Source: Mycolicibacterium sp. | Lineage (GTDB): Bacteria > Actinomycetota > Actinomycetes > Mycobacteriales > Mycobacteriaceae | Reading direction: 5' to 3' | NCBI RefSeq assembly: GCF_017853185.1 | Contig: NZ_JAFMJZ010000002.1 | Location: 1 to 64,000 of the forward strand | DNA: 64,000 bases | Shown: in pieces, positions 19,585 through 29,246 of the stretch | Position numbering within the stretch: the first letter of the stretch is position 1 | Layout: each line of letters begins with the position of its first letter | Notes under the pieces: generated by a model | What the model saw: only the letters and a program-made list of their open reading frames with translations | Database searches by the model: none | Told to the model about the DNA's origin: nothing | Made by a program: the position numbers and the translations under genes

Positions 19585-20256
19585 TCAGCAGGTTCCGTTG
19601 TGGATCTTGGCCAGCAGGGCCGAATCGGCCGGCTCGTTGGCCCCCGGGCGCAGGCCGGACAACACCGCGGAGATGTCGTCGCTGTTGGCCAGGGAGTTGA
19701 AGTCGCTGCCGATCACCAGATCGACCGAATCGTCCTTGCGGTCGTCCTGGTAGAGCTCGACGCAGGGGGCGACCAGCCAGGCGGCCGCCGCGCCGTGCTT
19801 GCCGCCCTCGCCGAACCTGATCTGGCCCTGGCAGGACAGCCGGGCGCCGGCGTAGACCGGGTCGTTGGCGGCAGTCGGAGCGGCGAAGCCCAGATCGCGC
19901 AGCGCCCCGGCGACCTCGCCGGCCTGCCCGCCCTGGCCGCTGGCGTTGAGAACCCGGATCTTGGTTTCGGCCAGCTTGGCCGGGGACACATCGACCAGTG
20001 CCGAACCCGACACCCGCTCACCCAATCGGGGAGCGCCGGAATCGGCCGGCGCCGGCGGCGCCGGGCATGCCGCCGCCTCGCGGACGTCGACCGGCCGGGT
20101 CAGCACCAGCGCCCACACCAGAGCAGTGAGCGCGAAAAGGACGGTCACCGCGATGATTCCGGGCCGATAGTTGCGACGCCGGAACGGATTCCCGTCTTTG
20201 TCGTAGGCTGTGCCTTCGGTGATGTGAGCGACCACGAGTGCACTGTAGTGGGCCAC
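19585..20256 (-). CDS. cei: envelope integrity protein Cei (LytR C-terminal-like domain); true start may be slightly downstream
   Basis: Single TM then KIRVLNASGQGGQAGEVAGALRDLGFAAPTAANDPVY; synteny with suhB. Confidence 0.85.
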   Translation of the reverse strand: MAHYSALVVAHITEGTAYDKDGNPFRRRNYRPGIIAVTVLFALTALVWALVLTRPVDVREAAACPAPPAPADSGAPRLGERVSGSALVDVSPAKLAETKIRVLNASGQGGQAGEVAGALRDLGFAAPTAANDPVYAGARLSCQGQIRFGEGGKHGAAAAWLVAPCVELYQDDRKDDSVDLVIGSDFNSLANSDDISAVLSGLRPGANEPADSALLAKIHNGTC

Positions 20257-20296
20257 ACCACACCGCGGTTCAACACCGCGAACGGCCAGAATCGGC

Positions 20297-20318
20297 GACT
20301 GTGATACAAATCACAGTC
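20297..20318. promoter_or_regulatory. perfect CRP-type palindrome GACTGTGAT-ACAA-ATCACAGTC
   Basis: Contains TGTGA-N6-TCACA; located in the cei / DUF4193 divergent intergenic region. Confidence 0.8.
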
Positions 20319-20425
20319 CGATTCGCCGATTCCCGGGCAGGAATGGTTTTGCTCATGCGTTCGACGCTGATACAAAGCATCGCGCATGTTTGACGGCGCG
20401 ACGACTACGACGAAGGGGAGTGGCA

Positions 20426-20728
20426 ATGGCTACTGATTACGACGCTCCACGTCGTACCGAGACCGATGAGGTTGCCGAGGATTCGCTCGAGGAACTCACC
20501 GCGCGCCGTAACGAGGCGCAGTCCGCCGTCGTCGACGTCGACGAAACCGAGTCAGCCGAATCGTTCGAGCTGCCCGGTGCGGACCTCTCCGGCGAGGAAC
20601 TCTCGGTCCGGGTGGTCCCGAAGCAGGCCGACGAATTCACCTGTTCGAGCTGTTTCCTGGTGCATCACCGCAGCCGGCTCGCCAGTGAGAAGAACGGCCA
20701 GATGATCTGCACCGACTGCGCCGCGTGA
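20426..20728 (+). CDS. DUF4193 domain-containing protein
   Basis: MATDYDAPRRTETDEVAEDSLEEL...PKQADEFTCSSCFLVHHRSRLASEKNGQMICTDCAA. Confidence 0.93.
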   Translation: MATDYDAPRRTETDEVAEDSLEELTARRNEAQSAVVDVDETESAESFELPGADLSGEELSVRVVPKQADEFTCSSCFLVHHRSRLASEKNGQMICTDCAA

Positions 20729-20746
20729 CGATGCAGGCCCAGTAGG

Positions 20747-20797
20747 AACGCAGGGCCGTTCAGAGCGCAGGGCCGCTCAGAACGCAGGGCCGCTCAG
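20747..20797. repeat. three 17-bp tandem units spanning the stop codon of the DUF3093 gene
   Basis: aacgcagggccgttcag / agcgcagggccgctcag / aacgcagggccgctcag. Confidence 0.95.
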
Positions 20798-21270
20798 GCG
20801 CGGAGAGCGGCCAGCACCAGATCGGGGTGCCTGGAGCTCACCAGCCAGTAGGGCGTCGGGTCATCCGGGTCGTCGAGTACGACCAGGACCATCGGGCCCA
20901 CCCATGACCGGTGCACGACGTAGGCGGCGGGGTCCAACTGGCGTCCCAGCGCAGCGGATTTGGCCGATTTCGGCACGGCCGCGCAGCGCAGCACCACCGA
21001 GGCGGGCAGATGCGCCTGACCGGCCCACAATTCGGCCTCGGGTCCTTCGCCGACCACCCGCACCTCGAAGCGGCTGAGCCACAGCAACACGCCCGCTGCG
21101 GCCACTCCGAGCACCGCGTAGGCCGTCCAGAGCGGCAGCTTGAGGACGCTCATGTTGACTTCGGCGGCGAACAGGGCCGCCAGGCCCAGGCCGATGGGCC
21201 ACCACCACCACGGCACCCACAGCCTCTCCCGGTACTTGCACGTTTGCTGGGTCACACGCGAGCCGGACAC
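20794..21270 (-). CDS. DUF3093 domain-containing membrane protein
   Basis: [39 protein letters not shown]...; GTG start at VSGSRV. Confidence 0.88.
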   Translation of the reverse strand: MSGSRVTQQTCKYRERLWVPWWWWPIGLGLAALFAAEVNMSVLKLPLWTAYAVLGVAAAGVLLWLSRFEVRVVGEGPEAELWAGQAHLPASVVLRCAAVPKSAKSAALGRQLDPAAYVVHRSWVGPMVLVVLDDPDDPTPYWLVSSRHPDLVLAALRA

Positions 21271-21295
21271 TCGGCCAAGGGTAGTCTTGCCGATC

Positions 21296-21760
21296 GTGCC
21301 CACCAGTCTTGCGGTGGTTCGTCTGGACCGCGATCTCCCGCTACCGAGCCGTGCTCATGACGGCGACGCCGGCGTTGACCTGTACAGCGCCGAGGACGTC
21401 GACCTGGCGCCCGGACAGCGCAGCCTGGTTCCGACCGGGATCGCGGTGGCGATCCCGCACGGCATGGTGGGTCTGATCCATCCGCGTTCCGGTCTGGCTG
21501 CGCGCGTGGGGCTTTCGATCGTGAACAGTCCCGGCACCGTCGACGCCGGATACCGGGGCGAGATCAAGGTGTCGTTGGTGAACCTCGATCCGACCGAGCC
21601 GATCTCGATCCGGCGCGGCGACCGGATCGCCCAACTCCTGGTTCAGCAGGTCGAGTTACCCGAGCTGGTCGAGGTGGACTCCTTCGAGGAGGCCGGCCTG
21701 GCCGACACCACCCGTGGCGATGGCGGCCATGGTTCCTCCGGCGGACATGCGAGTTTGTGA
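21296..21760 (+). CDS. dut: dUTP diphosphatase
   Basis: [34 protein letters not shown]...[31 protein letters not shown]...[14 protein letters not shown] start. Confidence 0.97.
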   Translation: MPTSLAVVRLDRDLPLPSRAHDGDAGVDLYSAEDVDLAPGQRSLVPTGIAVAIPHGMVGLIHPRSGLAARVGLSIVNSPGTVDAGYRGEIKVSLVNLDPTEPISIRRGDRIAQLLVQQVELPELVEVDSFEEAGLADTTRGDGGHGSSGGHASL

Positions 21761-22644
21761 TGGCATTCGGCAGACGTAAGCGCGACAAGGACACCGGCGG
21801 AGCCTCGGACTCCGTCGCGGAGTCCCAGGAGGCCGTCGAAGAGACGGTCACCGAGGTGGTCGAGGAGATCGAGACCGTCTCGGTCGTGCAGTTCGACGAT
21901 GACGACGATCGCGGCCCGTTCGACCTCGAAGACTTCGACAACCCGGACGACGCCGCGCTGGCGCGTCTGGACCTCGGATCGGTGCTCATCCCGATGCCTC
22001 CGGGCGGCCAGGTCCAGGTCGAGATGCAGCCGACCGGCCTGCCCAACGCGATCTGGGTGGTGACCCCCAACGGGCGGTTCACCATCGCGGCCTATGCCGC
22101 CCCCAAATCGCCCGGCCTGTGGCGGGAGATCGCAGGAGAGTTGGCCGAGGCGCTGCGTAACGACAACGCCGCGGTCAGCATTCAGGACGGCCCCTGGGGC
22201 CGGGAGGTCATCGGGACCGGTGCCGGCGTGGTGCGGTTCATCGGCGTCGACGGGTACCGGTGGATGATCCGCTGTGTTGCCAACGGCACCGCCGAATCCA
22301 TCGACGCGGTGGCGGCCGAGGCTCGGGAAGCCCTGGCGGACACCGTGGTTCGTCGTGGCGAGACACCGCTGCCGGTGCGCACTCCGCTGCCCGTGCAACT
22401 GCCCGAGGAGATGGCCGCGCAACTGCGCGCGGCAGCGGCCCAGCAGGCGCAACAGGCGATGTTCGCCGCCCAGCAGGCGATGCTGCAGCAGCAGCAGATC
22501 GCGGCGGAGCAGGAGGTCCAGCGCCAGCAGCAGGAGGCCCAGCGCCAGCAGGAGTTGGAGGCTGCGCGGCTGGAATCCGAGCGCCAGGAGGCGGCGCGCC
22601 GCGCGGCCGAGGGGGCGGCCCTGCCCCAGTCCAGCGAGGGCTGA
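21760..22644 (+). CDS. DUF3710 domain-containing protein with Q-rich coiled C-terminus
   Basis: RGPFDLEDFDNPDDAALARLDLGSVLIPMPPGGQVQVEM...; start overlaps dut stop. Confidence 0.9.
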   Translation: MAFGRRKRDKDTGGASDSVAESQEAVEETVTEVVEEIETVSVVQFDDDDDRGPFDLEDFDNPDDAALARLDLGSVLIPMPPGGQVQVEMQPTGLPNAIWVVTPNGRFTIAAYAAPKSPGLWREIAGELAEALRNDNAAVSIQDGPWGREVIGTGAGVVRFIGVDGYRWMIRCVANGTAESIDAVAAEAREALADTVVRRGETPLPVRTPLPVQLPEEMAAQLRAAAAQQAQQAMFAAQQAMLQQQQIAAEQEVQRQQQEAQRQQELEAARLESERQEAARRAAEGAALPQSSEG

Positions 22645-22660
22645 GTCCAGCGAGGGCTAA
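22629..22660. repeat. two 16-bp tandem units (cagtccagcgagggct/gagtccagcgagggct) spanning the DUF3710 gene stop codon
   Basis: ccccagtccagcgagggctgagtccagcgagggctaac. Confidence 0.85.
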
Positions 22661-23355
22661 CAGTCCTGCAGCGCGGCCAGGCAGGCCGCGCCGAGGGCCT
22701 CCGGATGCGGCCCGAATTCCTCGAAGGTGACGGTGCGCAGCGCCGCCCGCGGGGCCGACTTCGCCCAGTGCTCGGCGACCTCCAGCGGATGCACCGCATC
22801 GTCGGGGGAGCCCACGACACCCATCGGCGCGGACAGCCGCCGCAATGCCGCGGTGTCGGGTGCCGGGTAGCCGGCTGCCGCCTCCATCGCGTCGGGCAAC
22901 CCCGGCCACTGGCGTCGCCAGGATCGTTCGAGTTCGTCGGCCAGCCAGCCCGGACTGGACGCCCGCATCGCGGCGGTCACCGCGTCCAGGCCGTCCCGTC
23001 GCAATGCGGTGGCGGTGTGCCGGGCCGAGAGCGCGGCCGGCGCGTCCTGGGGCGGCCCCGTCCAGGGCGGCAGGGCGGCCAGCACGGCGACCGTGCGGGC
23101 GGGATTCGCCAACGCCCAGGTGGCTCCGAACGCCGCTCCGAGCGACACGCCGCCGACCGCGATCGGCCCCTCGGCCGCCGCGGCCTCCACAGCGTCGGCA
23201 TATCCGGCCAGCAGGTCGTCGGGAACCGGGCGGACCGCGACCAGGATCGCCCCGGCCCGGCGCAGCGGCCCGGCGAAGGCTCTGCGCAGGTAGTCGTCGT
23301 CGGAGCCGGTCCCGGGCAGCAGGACCGTCACCACGCCCCGCAGATCGACCGCCAT
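22657..23355 (-). CDS. alpha/beta hydrolase family protein
   Basis: VTVLLPGTGSDDDYLRRAF...AVGGVSLGAAFGATWALANP (GVSLG nucleophile elbow). Confidence 0.82.
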   Translation of the reverse strand: MAVDLRGVVTVLLPGTGSDDDYLRRAFAGPLRRAGAILVAVRPVPDDLLAGYADAVEAAAAEGPIAVGGVSLGAAFGATWALANPARTVAVLAALPPWTGPPQDAPAALSARHTATALRRDGLDAVTAAMRASSPGWLADELERSWRRQWPGLPDAMEAAAGYPAPDTAALRRLSAPMGVVGSPDDAVHPLEVAEHWAKSAPRAALRTVTFEEFGPHPEALGAACLAALQDC

Positions 23356-23488
23356 CCCATGATCGTGCCCGGCGTCCCCTGCCGGTCGGTGCAGGGGGCT
23401 GTTCCGCGCACGGGTAGGCCTCGTGGCGCCGGAGGGCGGCAAGGTCTACGGTGGCGGTGGCAGTGAGAACGAACATGCAGGAGAGACC

Positions 23489-23860
23489 ATGGCCGCGGCC
23501 GAAGGTTTTGTACGCCGCATGACCCGTCGTCTGACGGAGCATCCGGAGCGGCGCGACGCCGAGGAACTGAGCGGCGAGGCGGTCAACACCGGTGCGCAGC
23601 GCGCCATTGATTGCCAGCGCGGCCAGGAAGTCACCATGGTGGGCGAACTGCGCAGTGTGGAGACCAACGGCAAGGGCTGCGCCGGCGGTGTGCGCGCGGA
23701 ACTGTTCGACGGCACCGACAGCGTGATGCTGGTCTGGTTGGGGCAGCGCCGGATTCCCGGCATCGACTGTGGCCGCACGCTGCGGGTGCACGGCCGGATC
23801 GGCATGCTGGACAACGGCAGCAAGGCGATCTACAACCCGCACTACGAAATTCAGCGGTGA
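23489..23860 (+). CDS. OB-fold nucleic acid-binding domain protein
   Basis: GQEVTMVGELRSVETNGKGCAGGVRAELFDGTDSVMLVWLGQRRIPGIDCGRTLRVHGRIG. Confidence 0.85.
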   Translation: MAAAEGFVRRMTRRLTEHPERRDAEELSGEAVNTGAQRAIDCQRGQEVTMVGELRSVETNGKGCAGGVRAELFDGTDSVMLVWLGQRRIPGIDCGRTLRVHGRIGMLDNGSKAIYNPHYEIQR

Positions 23861-24591
23861 CCGCCCCTCTCGACGAAGCCCCCGACGCGGCCGCTGACAG
23901 AGCACCCGACGCGGCCCCTGACGAAGCCCCCGACGGCAAGCCGGACCGCAGTCCCGGACAGGCGCTGCTCGATCAGATGGGCGGCGTCTCCGGCCTGATC
24001 TACTCCGGTCTTCCGGTGGCCGTGCTGGTCCCGGTGAACACCGCCTTCGGTCTGGTCCCGGCGATCTGCGCGGCCCTCGGCGTGGCGGTGCTGATCCTGG
24101 CCTGGCGGCTGTACCGGCACGACTCCCTGCAGCCGGCGTTGTCGGGCTTCTTCGGGGTCGGAATCAGCGCGTTGATCGCCTGGCTGGTCGGCGCGTCCAA
24201 GGGCTACTTCCTGCTCGGGATCTGGACGTCTCTGGTCTGGGCCGCGGTGTTCGCGGTCTCGGTGCTGATCCGCCGTCCCGTGGTGGGTTACGTGTGGAGT
24301 TGGGTCAACGGCCACGACCGGGCCTGGCGTAAAACTCGGCGCGCGGTGCTGGCGTTCGACCTGGCGACCCTGACCTGGGTGGCGGTGTTCGGTGCCCGGT
24401 TCCTGGTACAGCACCACCTCTACGACGCCGACAAGACCGGCTGGCTCGGGGTGGCCCGGATCGCGATGGGCTGGCCGTTGACCGCGGTCGCCGCGCTGGC
24501 CACCTACCTGGCCATCCGGGCGGCGCAACGGGCCATCCACGCCGGGCACGCCGCCGGCGGTTCAGCCGGCGCCTCGGGTTCGGTCGCTTAG
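23857..24591 (+). CDS. DUF3159 domain-containing membrane protein
   Basis: GTG overlapping previous stop; QMGGVSGLIYSGLPVAVLVPVNTAFGLVPAICAALGVAV... multi-TM. Confidence 0.88.
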   Translation: MTAPLDEAPDAAADRAPDAAPDEAPDGKPDRSPGQALLDQMGGVSGLIYSGLPVAVLVPVNTAFGLVPAICAALGVAVLILAWRLYRHDSLQPALSGFFGVGISALIAWLVGASKGYFLLGIWTSLVWAAVFAVSVLIRRPVVGYVWSWVNGHDRAWRKTRRAVLAFDLATLTWVAVFGARFLVQHHLYDADKTGWLGVARIAMGWPLTAVAALATYLAIRAAQRAIHAGHAAGGSAGASGSVA

Positions 24592-25253
24592 GACCCGGCG
24601 CCGCCGAGCAGGCTGCGCAGTTCGGCCTCGACGTCGGGCGAGGTGACGAACAACAGTTCGTCCCCACCCTCGAGCGGCTCGTCGGGCTCGGGCACGATGA
24701 CCCGCTGCCCGCGCAGGATGGTGACCAGTGCGGCGTCCCGCGGCAGGGTCAGCTTGCGCACCGGACGGCCGCCCCACGGGGTGTCCTCGGGCAGGGTGAT
24801 CTCGACCAGATTCGCGTTGCCCTTGCGAAACTCCATGAGCCGCACCACATCCCCGACGGTGAACGCCTCCTCCACCAGTGAGGCGAGCATCCGCGGTGTG
24901 GAGACGGCATGATCCACGCCCCAGGCGCTGTCGAAGAGCCACTCGTTGCGGGGATCGTTGACCCGGGCGACCACACGCGGGGCGGCGAACTCGGTCTTGG
25001 CCAGCAGCGAGAGCACGACGTTGGCCTTGTCGTCGCCGGTTGCGGCGATCACCACGTCGAACTCCTCGAGGTGTACCGACTCCAGCAGGCTCAGCTCGCA
25101 GGCGTCGCCGAGCAGCCAGTGCGCCGCCGGGATGACGTCGGGCTCGACATGGTCGGCGTTGCGGTCGATGAGCGTCACGGCATGCCCGTTCTCGACCAGT
25201 TCACGGGCGATCGAGCGGCCCACGGCGCCGGCTCCGGCGATGGCGACCTTCAT
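24588..25253 (-). CDS. TrkA-type K+ uptake regulatory protein (RCK)
   Basis: MKVAIAGAGAVGRSIARELVENGHAVTLIDRN; TrkA-N + TrkA-C. Confidence 0.92.
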   Translation of the reverse strand: MKVAIAGAGAVGRSIARELVENGHAVTLIDRNADHVEPDVIPAAHWLLGDACELSLLESVHLEEFDVVIAATGDDKANVVLSLLAKTEFAAPRVVARVNDPRNEWLFDSAWGVDHAVSTPRMLASLVEEAFTVGDVVRLMEFRKGNANLVEITLPEDTPWGGRPVRKLTLPRDAALVTILRGQRVIVPEPDEPLEGGDELLFVTSPDVEAELRSLLGGAGS

Positions 25254-25921
25254 TCCCCGACCCCTTCCGCGGGCGGCTGAGCGGCGATGGCCAGGGCCTC
25301 GGCGGCGTGGCCGGACACTGCAGCGAGGTAGACCTGATCGCCGGCCTGGATGACCGTCCGGGGTTCGGGCAGCACCCCGGTGCCGAACCGGATCACGAAG
25401 GCCACCCTGGCACCGGTGGTCTCCTCCAACGTGGTCACCCGGTGACCGACCCAGCTCTCGTTCAGTTCGGCTTCGCAGACCGCGACGGTGCCGGTGGGGT
25501 CACGCCACTTTGTGGTTTCCGTCTCATGAGTCAAGGTGTTGAGCAAACGGTCGGTGGTCCAGGGGACGGTGGCCACGGTGGGGATGCCCAGACGCTCGTA
25601 GACCGCTGCGCGCTTGGCGTCGTAGATGCGGGCCACCACCCGCCGTACCCCGAACATCTCCCGGGCCACCCGGGCGGCGATGATGTTGGAGTTGTCGCCC
25701 GAGGACACCGCGGCGAGGGCGTCGGCACGCTCAATTCCGGCTCGCAGCAACACTTCCCGGTCGAAGCCCATCCCGAGCACCCGCTCGCCGGTGAACTCCG
25801 GGGAGAGCCGGTTGAACGCGGTTGCGTCGCGGTCGATGATCGCCACTTCATGCCCGATCCGGGACAGCGCGTCGGCCAGCGAGGCGCCGACACGGCCGCA
25901 CCCCATCACCACAACCCGCAC
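25250..25921 (-). CDS. TrkA-type K+ uptake regulatory protein (RCK), paralog
   Basis: MRVVVMGCGRVGASLADALSRIGHEVAIIDRD; overlaps the downstream trkA start by 4 nt. Confidence 0.92.
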   Translation of the reverse strand: MRVVVMGCGRVGASLADALSRIGHEVAIIDRDATAFNRLSPEFTGERVLGMGFDREVLLRAGIERADALAAVSSGDNSNIIAARVAREMFGVRRVVARIYDAKRAAVYERLGIPTVATVPWTTDRLLNTLTHETETTKWRDPTGTVAVCEAELNESWVGHRVTTLEETTGARVAFVIRFGTGVLPEPRTVIQAGDQVYLAAVSGHAAEALAIAAQPPAEGVGE

Positions 25922-26019
25922 CTGAGGTCCTTTCGGCTACGCGGTGGGCGGCCCGGCGAGGGCCGCCACAGTACGGGGAACGCTACCGCCATCGCGGCGA
26001 AGGCCTACCCTTGGCTCTC

Positions 26020-28014
26020 GTGTCGAAGCTTTCCAGCGGCCTGCGCCGGGTGTTGATCGGACAGCCGTTCCGTAGCGACAAGCTGGCCCACACCCTGTTG
26101 CCCAAGCGGATCGCCCTGCCGGTGTTCGCCTCCGACGCCATGTCCTCGGTGGCCTACGCCCCCGAGGAGATCTTCCTGGTGCTGTCGGTGGCCGGTCTGT
26201 CGGCTTACGCGATGTCGCCCTGGATCGGCGTGGCCGTCGCCTTCGTGATGCTGGTCGTGGTCGCCTCCTACCGGCAGAACGTGCACGCCTATCCCTCCGG
26301 CGGCGGCGACTACGAGGTGGTGACCACCAACCTGGGCCCGACCGCCGGGCTGACGGTGGCCAGCGCGCTGATGGTGGACTACGTCCTCACCGTTGCGGTC
26401 TCGACCGCGTCGGCGATGGCCAACATCGGCTCGGCGGTGCCGTTCATCGCCCAGCACAAGGTGGTCTTCGGCGTCGTGGCGATCGTGTTGCTGACGGCGG
26501 TCAATCTGCGCGGGATCCGGGAGTCCGGCACTGCATTCGCGATCCCCACCTACGCGTTCATCATCGGTATGTTCCTGATGATCGTCTGGGGGTTCTTCCA
26601 GATCCACGTGCTGGGCCACCACCTGCAGGCTGAATCGGCCGGTTTCGAACTGCACTCCGAGCACGGCGACATTCTGGGTTTCGCCATGGTGTTCCTGGTC
26701 GCCCGGGCGTTCTCGTCGGGCTGTGCGGCATTGACCGGTGTGGAGGCCATCAGCAACGGCGTGCCGGCCTTCCGCAAGCCCAAGTCCAAGAACGCCGCCA
26801 CCACCCTGGCGATGCTCGGCGGTCTCGCGGTGGCCATGTTCATGGGCATGATCGTCCTGGCCAACGAGACCGGCGTGAAGATGGCCGAGCGGCCCGCGGA
26901 GCAGTTGGTCGGGGCCCCGGCCAACTACCACCAGAAGACCCTGGTCGCCCAGTTGGCTGAGAGTGTCTTCCATGACTTCCCGCTCGGGCTCTACCTGATC
27001 ACCGGCGTCACCGCGCTGATCCTGGTGCTGGCCGCCAACACCGCGTTCAACGGTTTCCCGGTGCTCGGTTCGATCCTCGCCCAGGATCGCTACCTGCCCC
27101 GCCAGTTGCACACCCGCGGGGACCGGCTGGCCTTCTCCAACGGAATCGTGTTCCTGGCGCTGGCCGCCATCGTGCTGTTCGTCGCATTCGGTGGCGAGGT
27201 CACCCACCTGATCCAGCTCTACATCGTCGGGGTGTTCGTCTCGTTCACGCTCAGCCAGATCGGCATGGTCCGGCACTGGACCCGGCTGCTGCGCACCGAG
27301 GACGATCCGCAGGAACGCCGACGGATGATCCGCTCCCGCGTCGTCAACACCGTCGGGTTGATCTGCACCGGAACCGTGCTGATCATCGTCCTGGTCACCA
27401 AGTTCATGGCCGGGGCCTGGATCGCGATCGTCGCGATGACGGCGCTGTTCGTCCTCATGAAGGGGATCAACCGGCACTACGCCGCGGTGTCGCGCGAGCT
27501 CACCCCCGACGAGGACGAAGCCGGTTCGATCGTTCTGCCCAGCCGCAACCACGCCGTGGTGCTGGTGTCCAACATGCACCTGCCGACCTTGCGGGCGCTG
27601 GCCTATGCCCGGGCAACCCGTCCGGACGCGCTGGAGGCGATCACCGTCAACGTCGAGGACGGCGACACCAAGAAGCTGGTGCACGAATGGGAGGACAGCG
27701 ACATCACGGTGCCGCTGAAGGTTCTCGCCTCGCCGTATCGGGAAGTCACCGGGCCGGTGGTCGACTACGTCAAGCGGATCAGCAATGAGTCGGCCCGCAC
27801 CGTGGTCACGGTGTTCATTCCCGAATACGTGGTGGGGCACTGGTGGGAGCACTTCCTGCACAACCAGAGCGCGCTGCGGCTCAAGGCCCGGCTGCTGTTC
27901 CTGCCCAACGTGATGATGACGTCGGTGCCCTGGCAGCTGACGTCGTCGGAACGGGTCCGCCAACTCGAGGGACAGAGCGCCGCGGGTGACGTGCGCCGGG
28001 GCTTCGTGGAGTGA
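26020..28014 (+). CDS. APC-superfamily permease (putative K+/amino-acid transporter)
   Basis: ~12 TM, MSSVAYAPEEIFLVLSVAG...SGGGDYEVVTTNLGPTAGL; divergent from the trkA pair. Confidence 0.88.
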   Translation: MSKLSSGLRRVLIGQPFRSDKLAHTLLPKRIALPVFASDAMSSVAYAPEEIFLVLSVAGLSAYAMSPWIGVAVAFVMLVVVASYRQNVHAYPSGGGDYEVVTTNLGPTAGLTVASALMVDYVLTVAVSTASAMANIGSAVPFIAQHKVVFGVVAIVLLTAVNLRGIRESGTAFAIPTYAFIIGMFLMIVWGFFQIHVLGHHLQAESAGFELHSEHGDILGFAMVFLVARAFSSGCAALTGVEAISNGVPAFRKPKSKNAATTLAMLGGLAVAMFMGMIVLANETGVKMAERPAEQLVGAPANYHQKTLVAQLAESVFHDFPLGLYLITGVTALILVLAANTAFNGFPVLGSILAQDRYLPRQLHTRGDRLAFSNGIVFLALAAIVLFVAFGGEVTHLIQLYIVGVFVSFTLSQIGMVRHWTRLLRTEDDPQERRRMIRSRVVNTVGLICTGTVLIIVLVTKFMAGAWIAIVAMTALFVLMKGINRHYAAVSRELTPDEDEAGSIVLPSRNHAVVLVSNMHLPTLRALAYARATRPDALEAITVNVEDGDTKKLVHEWEDSDITVPLKVLASPYREVTGPVVDYVKRISNESARTVVTVFIPEYVVGHWWEHFLHNQSALRLKARLLFLPNVMMTSVPWQLTSSERVRQLEGQSAAGDVRRGFVE

Positions 28015-29237
28015 CGGACTCGACCCAGAAGAATTCGGCACCGAACGAACTGGTGCTGACCACCGGTCCCGCTGCCAACGGCGGCAGCTGCGTGGCCCGC
28101 CACGACGGCCGGGTGGTGTTCGTCCGTTACGCGCTGCCGGGGGAGCGGGTGCGGGTCCGGATCACCTCCGAGCGCGGCTCGTACTGGCATGCCGACGCGG
28201 TCGAGGTGCTTGACGCATCGCCGGACCGGGTTGAGCCGCTGTGTCCGATCGCCGGCCCGGATGGTGCGGGCTGTTGCGATCTGGCCTTCGCCGATCCGGC
28301 GGCGGCGCAGGTGCTCAAGGGTCAGGTCGTCGCGAATCAGCTTGCGCGACTGGGGAATTACCAGTGGGACGGCCCCGCCGAGCCGATCGGCGACGGCGGC
28401 GCGCAGGGCTGGCGGACCCGGGTCCGGCTGGCAGTCGGTCCGGACGGGCGGGCCGGTTTCCACCGCTACCACAGCGATGAGGTCGTCACCGACCTGCGCT
28501 GCGGACAGCTGCCGGACGGGATGCTGGCCGGGCTGGACGGGCCGCGCTGGCGGCCCGGTGACGAGGTGCACGTGGTGCTCGACGACGACGGTCACCGGCA
28601 CGTCGCCACGACGCGCAAAACGAAAGAGCGCCGAAGCCTCACCGTGGTCGAGGGCGATCCGGAGTGTGTGCAACGGGTCGGCGACGTGCAGTGGCGGGTG
28701 CCGATCACCGGGTTCTGGCAGTCCCACCGCGACGCGTCCCGGGTGTACAGCGATCTGGTGACGCAGTGGGTATCCGGGCAGGGGGCGAGCGGGACGGCGC
28801 CCGGCGCGCAGGCCTGGGATCTCTACGGCGGAGCCGGCCTGTTCGCCGCGGTCCTGGCCGAGGCGGTCGGCGAGCGCGGTCTGGTGCTGAGCGTGGACAC
28901 CTCGCGCCCGGCGGCGGAGGCGGCGCGGACCGCGCTGGCGGACCGCGGCCAGGTGCACGTCGTCTCGGAGTCGGTGCGACGGTTCCTGGCTGCCCGCAAT
29001 GACGGCGCCGATCTCGCTGTGCTCGACCCGCCGCGGGCCGGTGCGGGCAAGGAGATCATCGAACTGCTGGCCGGCGTCGGTGTTCCGAAGGTGATCCACA
29101 TCGGTTGTGAGGCAGCGTCGTTCGCCCGCGACATCGGGCTGTATCAACGTAATGGCTACCACGTGGAGACCATCCGGGTGTTCGATGCGTTTCCGCTGAC
29201 ACATCACGTCGAGTGTTTCGCCCTGCTGAGCCGATAG
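28011..29237 (+). CDS. TRAM-domain class I SAM-dependent RNA (uracil-C5) methyltransferase
   Basis: N-terminal TRAM; QSHRDASRVYSDLVTQW...AWDLYGGAGLFAAVLAEA...VLDPPRAGAGKEIIELL. Confidence 0.92.
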   Translation: MTDSTQKNSAPNELVLTTGPAANGGSCVARHDGRVVFVRYALPGERVRVRITSERGSYWHADAVEVLDASPDRVEPLCPIAGPDGAGCCDLAFADPAAAQVLKGQVVANQLARLGNYQWDGPAEPIGDGGAQGWRTRVRLAVGPDGRAGFHRYHSDEVVTDLRCGQLPDGMLAGLDGPRWRPGDEVHVVLDDDGHRHVATTRKTKERRSLTVVEGDPECVQRVGDVQWRVPITGFWQSHRDASRVYSDLVTQWVSGQGASGTAPGAQAWDLYGGAGLFAAVLAEAVGERGLVLSVDTSRPAAEAARTALADRGQVHVVSESVRRFLAARNDGADLAVLDPPRAGAGKEIIELLAGVGVPKVIHIGCEAASFARDIGLYQRNGYHVETIRVFDAFPLTHHVECFALLSR

Positions 29238-29246
29238 GGTCCTTCA

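Noticed and set aside
22238-23905. 555-aa minus-strand ORF across several genes
   Set aside because: Arg/Gly/Pro-rich out-of-frame translation crossing the clear DUF3710, hydrolase and OB-fold genes
26005-28041. 678-aa minus-strand ORF rich in His/Asp/Gln/Gly
   Set aside because: Antisense frame of the APC permease; low-complexity composition typical of a complement-frame artefact
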